From: Raffaelea ambrosiae
Lineage: Eukaryota; Ascomycota; Sordariomycetes; Ophiostomatales; Ophiostomataceae
NCBI GenBank assembly: GCA_002778195.1
Contig: PCDI01000003.1
Coordinates: forward strand, 3,121,913 to 3,185,912
Reading direction: 5' to 3'
DNA: 64,000 nucleotides
Positions within the stretch are counted from its first letter, which is position 1. Every line of letters starts with the position of its first letter. The notes below the pieces were generated by a model that searched no databases, had not been told where the DNA came from, and saw only the letters and a list, made by a program, of their open reading frames with translations. Of this stretch, positions 55,346-64,000 are shown in pieces. The translations under genes and the position numbers were made by a program.

Positions 55346-57734
55346 ATTGTCGACTCTTCTAGGATCGGAGCTTAGTGTTTCGCGCCGCTATGGCCGTCAG
55401 TCGCTTATCGGTCCCCTTGGACGTACACTGACATCACATACCAAGCATACACTGGCTAACACACGTGGTTTGACGACCACCCCTCGTTCCTTCCCCGACT
55501 CATCACACAGCTACTTCCTCTATTGTCACTCACTACGCCGTCAGTACCCGCGGCCTCTCAATGCCATGGACCACACCTTTTTGGAGGAAAAGAAAACAGA
55601 CATTTTCCAAAGATGTCCGATAGTACAATGGGCAAAGGCAGGGAGCCAAAACTGGTATTTGGATGCGAACTCCAGACTCGTATGTAACTGACTTGTGGGT
55701 CCGAAGTCCTCCCCTGTCATTTTTTTTCCCTGTCAACAAGCCATGTCCAAGCTGACTTTCTGAAAAATGGTTCACGGGGACCCCCTTTTTTTATCTGGAA
55801 GGAATGTTCTTTGTTTCTTGAGCCACTTTTTGTTACTAGTATGAAAGCAGCCAGTGCTGTTGTTCTTCTGTTCGCCGTTCGAAATTATTTCCTGGCATGG
55901 GCAGGAAGCTGGAGTTTTTCTGCATATTTTGGACGTGGTGCATCTTGGTGTTGCCTGCGAAGAATACTGCAGGAAATTGGCAAAACGTTTTGCATGCAAG
56001 TCCATGCACACGCCGTGATGGGCATGATGCTCGCAGACACGTCCCAGTCCACGAAATTTCTGGTGTCTTAATGTTTGCGGGGGGACTGTGTTGGGAGACA
56101 GTTGTATCGCAAAGGAGGAAGGTACGGCCGGGCTAGTGCCCAAAGACCGACACCACTCCTGCCCTGCTTTGATGTTTGATTTTTTTGGCCTCCCCAACCA
56201 TTCTGGATGCATAGACGCACGTGCATTTGATGGCGTCCGGTTTCCCACTTTGTTTCTCCTGAATTTATCAGATGCGAGGTCACAGACGAGAAAGTTTGCT
56301 GGAACATGGCCGACTGCTGGCCACAATCACGGACTTCGTTTTTTTTTTCTCAACCCCCCCCCCCCCCCCCCCCCCAAGAATAAACCTCGTACAGCTCTGA
56401 AACCCCAAAGAAATGAGGGAAGGTCAAAAAACCACACATGGGCAGATGAGGATGCAAAAGAAGCCAGAGACAGCCAAAGAAATATCAGGGAATACGCAGA
56501 GGTGGGAACAAATTAATCAAAGAAATCGAGTAAAAAGCAAATAGAACAAAACAGATACGGCAGATAGAAAGGGGCACCGAGCAAAAGTCAAACACGCCAC
56601 AGGAAACCAAACAATTAACGCTCAGTTTCTATCAAGTCAATAGGAGGGCAAGAAGATATGGATACCTCGCAGGTTCCAAGGTGTAAAAAACATACAAAAA
56701 GGCCAAGAAACACCCCCTGAAAGTAAACAAACAGAGGAAACCAGCACACACCACACAATAACAAAGATACTCCCTAACCGATTTTTTGCACTCTCTCAAA
56801 TACTGCATTTTCTGATTGTCTCCCTTTTCTAATTTCTTTCTCCTTTCACCAGCTAAAGCATTCATCTCTTGGTACATTTTCATTTCTGCCACAGCTCTCT
56901 CCAACTACATCCCTTTGCTTTCTGTACTATCCGAAAACTCGTTTACTTTCCGTTTCAGTTTCTCTCCTAACTCGTGTACTCATCTCTCCAGCTATCGTGG
57001 AAATGGCTTTACAGATCAACATCGCCCATCCATCGAAAGCCTGTCTTAGCCAACGGTTGCCAAATTACTAAACCTCGGCAATATTCAAAGCGAGATCCAC
57101 TAATAGCTGTGACATATTTCTTGACCCCCCTCTTCAACTCGTTGAACCACGCCGTCTCCTTCTCGAGCCTCCCTGTTGCCAGTGGCATACCATTCCCGAT
57201 TGTGAAGTCTCCGCTGTGGACCAGCAGGTCTGAGAAGTATAAAGCCTGGATGAGCTAACTATTGAGTGTGCGCCCCAAAAGTTGTCGTGCTGCAAAATCT
57301 AGACTGGACGGCGGTCGGGCTTGGTTTGGATCCGTACCCTCAATGTTCCTCTATGCTTAAGTGGCTGCTATGGGTCTCAACCATTCTCGATCGACTGACT
57401 GTGGCACGATCCCGAAGAGCATCGGAATGGATAGCCTGGACGTATTTAGTAAATGAGTCCACGAATGAGAAATCATAGTATTTGGTCGCCGTGTAAAGCG
57501 TGTTTCGTAACAGAAGTTCACATTGCTATTTGTTTCATCGCCACTCCACTACGCCGCCGTCCTATGCTGCTTCTTCAGAAAATTACATGAGTAAGTAGAG
57601 GCATATAGCAAACCACGTTGCCCCCGTTTTGATGTGTGTGCATTGATTTCCCTTCTGGCGTGGAATTACCCACTTCTCTTCTCTCTTGATGTTTTTAGCA
57701 AAGTTTCTCTCCACTCACATTGCTCCTTACCTTC
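55346..57734. other. Intergenic with homopolymer C tract
   Basis: 2.4 kb without a supported gene; a 22-base C run lies at 56354-56375. Frames of up to 180 codons in it lack motifs and biased composition argues against coding. Confidence 0.55.
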
Positions 57735-59003
57735 TTACTCCAGAACACCCCAGGTGGCCACCGCAAACGCCTCGGCACCCGTCTTCAGCGTCGGCTGCAT
57801 GACTGGTGCAAAGCGCGACTGGTGGTTCTGTGCCATGCCGTCTAGCGTGCCCTCCGCCTTGCGCTTGGTAAACTCGTCCGCATCGGTGCCGCCAAACAGC
57901 CAGAAACAGTACGGCCGGTCGATGGCGTCGGCCAGGAAGGTGAAATCCTCGCTTCCGGGGAGCATGGGGAACGGCCCAAACTTGTCGCCAAAAAAGGCGC
58001 CCAGGTGCTTGCTCACCAGCGCCGTTGTCTCGGCGTGGTTGACCAGCACGGGCGCGTTCTTGGACACGACAAACTCGGGCTCCTGGGGGCTGTCCGAGGC
58101 GAGGCACTCGGCCTTGACAATGGCCTTGACGCGGTCCACCATGAAGTTGCGCCACTGCACGCTGGAGCTGCGGATGTTGATCTTGAGCTCGGCCTTGTTG
58201 GCCAGGATGTTGTCGACGGCGCCCGCATGCAGAGCGCCCACGGTGACGACGCCCAGCTCGTCGGGCGGCAGGCCACGGCTGACGATGCTCTGCAGGCGCA
58301 CAACAATGTGGCTGGCCAGCAGGACGGCGTCGACGCCAAACTGCGGCATGCTGCCGTGGCAGGACTTGCCGTAGACCGTCACCACCAGGCCGTCCAGGCC
58401 GGCCATCATGGGGCCCGAGCGCACCATGACGCTGCCGGACATGCCGGGCATCACGTGCTGGCCGAGCAGGAGGTCGGGCTTGGGGATGTCGTACTTGTCC
58501 CAGAGGCCGTCGGCCACCATGGCCTTGGCGCCGCGCATGTTCTCCTCGGCCGGCTGGAACAGGAACAGGACGGTGCCGTGCCAGTGCTCGCGGCTCTTGA
58601 CAATGATGTCGGCGGCGGCCAGCAACGAGGACACGTGCATGTCGTGGCCGCAGGCGTGCATCACCGGGTGCACCTCGCCGTCAATGTCGGCCATCTCTTT
58701 CTTGCTGGCATACGGCACGCCAGACTCTTCCTTGATGGGCAGGGCGTCCATGTCGGCGCGCAGGGCGACCGTCTTGCCCTCGCCATTGCGCAGGATGCCG
58801 ACGAGCCCGGTGCCGCCGATGCCGGTCTTGATCTCGATGTCGGACGAGAGCTTGGCGAGGGTGGCCGCCACGAGGGCAGCAGTCTCGTGCTCGCAAAAGG
58901 AAAGCTCCGGGTTGGAATGCAGGTTTTTGTAGATGGCCTCGTAGGGAGCATAGTCGGGTGAATACTTTTCGACCAGCTCGGTGGAGGATAATTTGGTGGA
59001 CAT
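57735..59003 (-). CDS. M20-family amidohydrolase/aminoacylase-like
   Basis: Single exon, 422 residues, the usual size for M20D metallohydrolases such as hippurate hydrolase, IAA-amino acid hydrolase and N-acyl-amino acid amidohydrolase. Hydrolyses an N-acyl or amide bond using a di-metal site. Visible motifs: HSNPELSFCEHET near 30-42, ALRADMDALP (about 80-90), HACGHDMH with metal-binding Cys/His (about 115-122), FLFQPAEE with the catalytic Glu, LLLGQHV, KSCHGSMP in the dimer/lid domain, and PGSEDFTF near 350. Metal ligands are all present. The exact acyl substrate is not clear. No signal peptide is seen, so it is likely cytosolic. It lies on the same strand as the cupin and transcription-factor genes but with 2.3 kb of spacing. 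Confidence 0.9.
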   Translation of the reverse strand: MSTKLSSTELVEKYSPDYAPYEAIYKNLHSNPELSFCEHETAALVAATLAKLSSDIEIKTGIGGTGLVGILRNGEGKTVALRADMDALPIKEESGVPYASKKEMADIDGEVHPVMHACGHDMHVSSLLAAADIIVKSREHWHGTVLFLFQPAEENMRGAKAMVADGLWDKYDIPKPDLLLGQHVMPGMSGSVMVRSGPMMAGLDGLVVTVYGKSCHGSMPQFGVDAVLLASHIVVRLQSIVSRGLPPDELGVVTVGALHAGAVDNILANKAELKINIRSSSVQWRNFMVDRVKAIVKAECLASDSPQEPEFVVSKNAPVLVNHAETTALVSKHLGAFFGDKFGPFPMLPGSEDFTFLADAIDRPYCFWLFGGTDADEFTKRKAEGTLDGMAQNHQSRFAPVMQPTLKTGAEAFAVATWGVLE

Positions 59004-61271
59004 GGTGAGATGGATAAGGTGAGGAGACGATGACGAGACAATGAGGGGGCAGGGATATATTAAAAAAAGCGAAGAAGACAGGAATCGACGTTGGATGGGT
59101 TTTCGGTCGAGTCAAGTCATTAAGCGAACAACCTTGTAAATTGGAAAGTGGAATAATTGCTAGATGACACGCAAAACTATCACCAAATTGCCACCTATGA
59201 AAATCTTATTATAAAACGTCTCCAAAAAAGTCCTGTTGAGGGATATATCTTTATCGGATAGGATGTCGATCCACCAGGGAGAAGACAGTCTTTTATTACT
59301 TTACATCTTTGTCAACGAATTTCAGCCGGCTAACGGCTCTTGCCCGGCGGCATTCTTTGCTGGGATACCCGCCAACTCAGCACCTTCACTTCTGGAAGTA
59401 ACCACCCCCCTCTGGAGATGACGTTTGGGGGCCATATTCAAACCACGGCCTACCTGGACCAGCTTGTCATCCACACCGGCTTTTGGGAGCTTATCTCTTG
59501 GGAGCCTGGAACTGAATCATATTACCAAAGATAATACCCCGCAGATGGAACTAGTCGTGTCAGATGGGGGGCGAAATTCTGCTTCTGTGGCTTTTGCGAC
59601 TAGATTGGTGATATTAGTGATACTCGCGATATCAGCGACAAGTGCGATATATTTCGACTCTCTACGAGTATAGATTCTTTTTCTCTTCTCTATACTATCT
59701 GCGGCTATCTCAGAACTCGCAAGAACCTATCAGAGTCTACCAAGTCTATCGAAGTCTATCTAAACGTACTCGTAAAATCGTTAGACCCCCCCGGTATCGT
59801 ACGGTGGGCGCCGTCTCCAGGATCCCGTCACATCACGCCCAGGCCCTCCCTAGCCGAACCAGGTCTGGTGCCCCATGTTGTCCCGTGCAGATGTGCTGCG
59901 GGTGTGTATCCTGCGGGCAACCTACCCCCCCTCTTAGGTGCTATCAATATGCAATATTCTCTTCAGATGATGGGTACACACCTTACGACGTCGGTGCAGA
60001 CAGGAACCGGAGACATGCCTACTTGAGCGAAAAACGCACTGCCCTTTGGCTGCGGCCTGCCAGCTGAGTGAGGGAATCCAACATCAAAAAACAAGGCTAA
60101 CGAGGCTAGCGAATCCACTGAATGGAGCCACCCACAGACGTTGCATTGCCACCCACTTACGCCCGCTCGGCAGGTACACACGGGAAAGCCTACACGAGCA
60201 GCGCTCCTGCCTTTTTGCCCAGCTCGCCGGCTGGCTCGGCTGGCCACGTGCAAACGATTTTGCACTCTGCTATCCTTTCTTGACAGCAATCGTCTCCCTC
60301 CTTGGCACGCAGTGAGGCAACATACTCTTTTGGGCGTTTGACCGGCGCTGCAGAAATGCAGAAACATAGCAACACAGGCTAGTATCTGATGGCGAGTTAG
60401 CGGACGTCCGTTATCGAACCGGCTCCCCTTAAAGTGGACCATGGAGGAGGGGAAACGAGGGGAAACCGAGGGAAAGTAGAGCTAGAGGACAAATACAAAC
60501 CAAAAGCTTACACAACACAAACGCAGACCATGGGTCCCGGTACGTGTTGTTGACGGCATTGCTGGGCTTGGGAAAGTGAGGAAGGGCTTCAATGCGCCAC
60601 TTATCGTCCAGCCAGGCAGCAACGAGAACAGTGAAAAGAATCAGAGACTATGGGCGACTGTCCAGCAGACACATCCTATCATGATTCTTTCGCACGAGTT
60701 TCAGCTCAAGAAGGGGAAGGGAACGATGACAAGCCACCCTCCCCAGAACCATACTTGTAGGTGTTTCCATCATGTAAGGCGTCACGACGAGAACGGCTAC
60801 CGAAAGGACCGGCAATCAAAGCCATTAGCCCCCGGTCGATTCAAGACTAGATTGTGCCTATTCAAATATTGAAAAAAAAAAATATCATCGCGTACATTCA
60901 TAACTAAAACGCCCCTGATGCACCCTTGGCGGTACTGCATTGCAAAATTTAATCAAGGCTATGGGACAGTTGCGGTGCGGCTCCAGACCAATCATATACA
61001 GAGCAACGCCGGAACGAACGAGTGCTCGTGGAGGTGGGCATGGACCCGGCAGCACACTGTAAAAATCACATCGGGGCGTCTCGCCGCGTTGTGCGTGTCA
61101 GTGGTCTGCACAGCTGCGGTCGGGAAACGCCAAATGAGCTCCCTTCGAGCCAGAGCGTAACACGGCATGCTGTGCTGGGACCCGGAACTCCTTGCAGGAA
61201 ACGCTCTTCGAGCCGGGACTCCAACGACTATGGATAGACGGTGGGATGGGAGGGAAGATTTCATCTCGCCA
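59004..61271. other. Intergenic, with one low-complexity stretch
   Basis: No supported gene. At 59608-59650 there are irregular repeats of GTGATA/GCGATAT, and 59690-59780 has repeated GAA-TCTA-like words. This could be the edge of an old transposable element, but no terminal repeats or polyprotein remains were found. Confidence 0.5.
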
Positions 61272-62276
61272 TCACAGCCGGCTTCTCAGCACGGGCTGGC
61301 CGATCGGGCCCCGTAGAGGCTGTGCTGCCACGATGTCGCCCTTCCCAACCGCTGCCGCTTCCTCCTGTGGCTTCTTCTTCTCATTCTCCTCCTCCTCCTG
61401 CCCGCCCGGAATCACTGCCTCGTCCGTCTCCATGCCCCCGTCTCCATCATCGTCCGGATGACCCGTGCGGCCGGGCCATAGCCCCACCAGCCCCCGCGGC
61501 GACCGCCCCAGCACCGGGTCCGCCGCCGGCTTCGGCACCGCCCACGGCTTCTCGTACGGCCCGCCCCGCCGCACAAAGTCCCAGTCCCGCCCGCCGTAGT
61601 ACGCCCCCAGCATGGTGAACCCGCTGAGCTCGACGTCCGCCACCGCCCGCCGGACGTCCGCCGCCGCGATGCCGTGCCCGTTGCCGGGCGTCAGCAAGCG
61701 CACGCTGTTGGGGTCGCCGCCGGGCTGGGACGCCAGCGGGGCGGCGGGCCGCGGGCGGTGGGTCTTGTGGGCGACGCCGGCGGGGATGACAAAGACGTCG
61801 CCGGCGCGGGCTTCGAGGGTGACGCCCCAGCCGGGGCGGGTCTCCCAGGCGGCGCCGTCGGTGTTGGCGGCGAGGTCGTCGGCGGTGTCGGCGAGGCCGA
61901 AGCGGATGGTGGCGGCGCCAGAGAGGACGGCCATGCACTCGTGGACGTCGGAGTGGAAGTGGGCCGCCTGGGTGTAGCCGTAGCGGACGATCCAGGCAGT
62001 GTCCCAGCCGTGGGCGCGGAACAGGTCCCACGCCTGGAGAGGGTCGCGGTGGTCCGGGGGGGTACGACTGCTTGCAGCAACGCCGTACTCAGCCTTGACC
62101 TCGGCGGCGGCGGTGGCGGCGGCGGCGGCGGTCCGTGGCCGTGTCCGGGGCGGCAGAACATTCTTGTACTGGAGCAGGGGCCGCGGAGAGTTGGGAATGA
62201 GGTCGGTCGGGGGCAGGTAGTATGCCTGGACCTCAACGGTGGTGTCGTCCACGACAGGGGGGATGGGGGTGGCCAT
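61272..62276 (-). CDS. Cupin-domain protein (YjlB-like)
   Basis: Single exon, 334 residues. The cupin motif 1 is HFHSDVHECMAVLSG, with His ligands and a Glu, and motif 2 is GDVFVIPAGVAHKT with the final His; between them are VTLEARAG and sequence of low complexity. GAYYGGRDWDF follows, as in the family of YjlB-like cupins of bacteria and fungi. Ala- and Gly-rich expansions (AAAAATAAAEVKAE, 50-65) and a charged C-terminal tail (QEEEENEKKKPQEEAAA) extend it. Cupins bind a metal and often act as oxygenases, isomerases or small-molecule binders; no substrate is suggested by neighbours. Codon use is very GC-rich at third positions. Confidence 0.85.
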   Translation of the reverse strand: MATPIPPVVDDTTVEVQAYYLPPTDLIPNSPRPLLQYKNVLPPRTRPRTAAAAATAAAEVKAEYGVAASSRTPPDHRDPLQAWDLFRAHGWDTAWIVRYGYTQAAHFHSDVHECMAVLSGAATIRFGLADTADDLAANTDGAAWETRPGWGVTLEARAGDVFVIPAGVAHKTHRPRPAAPLASQPGGDPNSVRLLTPGNGHGIAAADVRRAVADVELSGFTMLGAYYGGRDWDFVRRGGPYEKPWAVPKPAADPVLGRSPRGLVGLWPGRTGHPDDDGDGGMETDEAVIPGGQEEEENEKKKPQEEAAAVGKGDIVAAQPLRGPIGQPVLRSRL

Positions 62277-62733
62277 GCTCTCGGGGTGGCTCTGGAGACA
62301 AGCAGACGGGGAATCAGTAGAGAGACCTTGCAGACGGAATCGGCATATGTGATTTCTTATCTTTTTTTATTTCTTTTCTTTAAGGCCACTGCCGTGGACC
62401 TCCTCTTTGTGACTGGACTTATAGCTATAGGTATGTGGGGGGGTTCAGGCGCACGTATCTTAGCGGCCCATCTTGGCATGCGCAACACATCGGCATCCAT
62501 GCCCGATATCGTGATCCGCCCAAGCTGGAGAGAAAGGTGTCCCCGAAGTCGGACAAGAGACACGCAGAATGAAAACAGGCTGGACTGGATCCACGGTGCC
62601 CTCCCTTCCGTGCCGCTTGTAACACCCAACGAATTAAAGTTTAGCCCTGGTGTGATGCCAACTCGGCAGCCAATGGATTTACATTGATTTATGAGCGCCT
62701 GGTACCTTGCGGTATGATCTTCTTTGTGCCACG
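62277..62733. other. Intergenic
   Basis: Upstream of the cupin gene and 3' of the transcription factor gene. No element recognised. Confidence 0.6.
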
Positions 62734-63992
62734 CTAGAGATTGCCTATGATGTCTGTCTCCGAGTCCACGCCCAGCTGGAAGGCCAGGTCAAACAGGTGG
62801 CCCGGGTCCGGGTTGAGAATATCCACGTCAAACGAAGGGTCGAGAAAACTAGGCAGGTCTGTCTGGTCGTCTGCCGCCGATTCTTCTCCCTCTGCTGTTC
62901 CTGTCATGCCCATAGCCGTCGTCGTCGTCGTCGTCGCCGCCGCCATCACCGGGAGCAATATGGCCCCATCCGTTTCCACGACCAGCGGGCTTGTCGACGC
63001 CCGCGCCAGGGCCAGCATCTGCTCTAGCTGCCGCAGATCCGCCTGGCGCTGCGCAGCCATGACGCTGCCGTGGGCCGTCATCACGCCCAGCAGGCCGTGC
63101 ACGGTGTCGCACCACGTCGCGTCCGGTACGCAGGCCGGCAGGATCGTCTGCACGATGCTCAGCAGGGTGGCCGATGAGACCGCGTGGTCGAGGTCGAACG
63201 GCAAGAAGGCGTCCATGAGCCTCTGTTTCTCAAGTGAGCGCAAGATCCTTAGCGTTGTCAGTGCCGAGGCGATGGATGTTTTCAGAAGCGCCACGATGGG
63301 TGCCGAGATCCAGATCGTGTTGTTGCTGTTGCTATTTCGTGGCAGGTTCTGCGTGCCGGCGGTGCTGTTGTTTCCTGGTGGACCATTCCACCTGGTGCGG
63401 TCGAGTCCGAGGAATCCCTTGAGCAGGCACATGACGAGCGGCCGCGTGGCTTGCAGAATGCAGTAGTGGTACATCAGCGGGATAGAGCTGGTGATGCGCG
63501 ATGGGTGGGTGATTTGGTGGCGCATGAGCAGCGCATCGCCCCCCTCTTGGGCCACCTCGGCGAGGCTCTTGATGGCGGTTCGGATGTTCTTGACAAACGA
63601 GCATCCCAGCTTGTCGTCCACCGCGTAGACGCCTTGAGTGGTACGTGTTAGAACAAAACGGGAATGAAACGCGGCAGCAGGAAAAGAAAAATAAAACGGG
63701 TGAACAGAAAAACCATACTCATGACAATCGACGCCAGAAGCCTGGATAGCCGAATAAACAGAGTGAGGGAGAGCGCATCGGATGTGCTGCTCTTCTGGGC
63801 GGGGAGCGGCGTGGTGATGTCCTCGTCGCGGATCGAGCTGGGTGCGCCCATGAGAGCAGACATGCGCCGGTCCATGACATAGACAGCCCACCAGAGATCC
63901 CGGCAGCGCCGGGCCACGTCGTGGCCGACGACGTCTTCGGGCATCTCCCGGTGGATGCCAGACACGTAGCAGAGCCGCAGTGCCTGTCCGAT
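62734..63992 (-). CDS. Zn2Cys6-type transcription factor, C-terminal part (fungal-specific TF domain)
   Basis: Two exons are visible: 63992-63719 and 63632-62734 (donor GTATGG, phase-consistent), with at least one more upstream exon outside the window, since an in-frame TAG at 63995-63993 overlaps the AG acceptor. The protein part of about 390 residues shows the middle-homology region of fungal zinc-cluster regulators: LCYVSGIHREMPEDV, RCRDLWWAVYVMDRRMSALMG, and PSSIRDEDI near its start. Downstream are YHYCILQATRPLVMCLL and LDAFLPFDLD-like segments. The zinc-cluster DNA-binding domain would be N-terminal, off the window, so it is assumed rather than seen. The C-terminus has a Thr run (AAATTTTTTAMG) and an acidic end (DPSFDVDILNPDP). 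It could regulate the cupin or amidohydrolase genes nearby; that is speculation. Confidence 0.87.
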
Positions 63993-64000
63993 CTAGTCTG

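Noticed and set aside
55772..56326. 184-codon minus-strand frame
   Set aside because: Composition is irregular and rich in Cys, His and Lys without pattern; it overlaps nothing conserved.
59500..60060. Possible degenerate LTR retrotransposon
   Set aside because: Short irregular repeats only; no terminal repeat pair, primer-binding site or polyprotein fragment could be found.
61674..62687. 337-codon plus-strand frame
   Set aside because: Antisense shadow of the GC-rich cupin gene; Gly/Ala/Val-rich composition with no motif.

Overview
The window looks like nuclear DNA of a filamentous ascomycete (Pezizomycotina, probably a Sordariomycete; the order cannot be fixed from sequence alone). Supporting signs are many short introns (about 50-80 bases, GTAAGT/GTATGT donors, CTGAC-like branch sites), pyrimidine-rich promoters, an Argonaute of the QDE-2 type, an FHA-kinase of the PRD-4/CHK2 type, a Csx2-type ArfGAP, a fungal N-domain STAND-like protein, an opsin-related protein, and at least one decayed gene whose stop codons look like C-to-T changes. 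There are no operons. Gene models were built by joining exons by hand; where I give a splice model, donors, acceptors and codon phase all agree.

Layout. 0-5 kb: 5' part of an Argonaute gene (minus), then, head to head, an eight-exon NCS1 nucleobase permease (plus). 5.5-6.7 kb: a compact orphan kinase-like protein. 8.6-15.3 kb: one uninterrupted 2222-residue Glu/Pro-rich repeat protein. 15.7-20 kb: SEC20 (ER SNARE) and REX3 (RNA exonuclease), both minus. 20.8-21.2 kb: remnant of a flavin-dependent monooxygenase. 22-23 kb: opsin-related protein lacking the retinal lysine. 25.5-28.5 kb: a four-exon, 926-residue protein with the fungal N-terminal domain of STAND proteins. 29-31.7 kb: mitochondrial ribosomal protein mL53 converging on inorganic pyrophosphatase, which has an in-frame upstream extension resembling a mitochondrial presequence. 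32.6-37 kb: UNC13-like C2/MUN protein. 38.9-39.9 kb: a broken paralogue of the 5.6 kb kinase-like gene. 40.8-42 kb: Thr-rich, probably GPI-anchored protein. 44-48 kb: BAR-PH-ArfGAP protein. 49.7-52.4 kb: CHK2/PRD-4 kinase. 54-55.3 kb: multiply broken YDR514C/Gfd2-like gene. 57.7-64 kb: M20 amidohydrolase, cupin protein and the 3' end of a zinc-cluster transcription factor, all minus.

Functional themes are housekeeping membrane traffic (SEC20, UNC13-like, Csx2), RNA metabolism (Argonaute, REX3), checkpoint signalling (PRD-4) and translation/energy (mL53, pyrophosphatase), interspersed with accessory or fast-evolving genes (kinase-like pair, STAND-like gene, GPI protein) and pseudogenes. I saw no CRISPR array, rRNA, or convincing tRNA gene. 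No complete transposon was recognised. The best candidates for new biology are the kinase-like family, the pyrophosphatase presequence, the optional hydrophobic segment in the CHK2 gene, and the 926-residue STAND-like protein.
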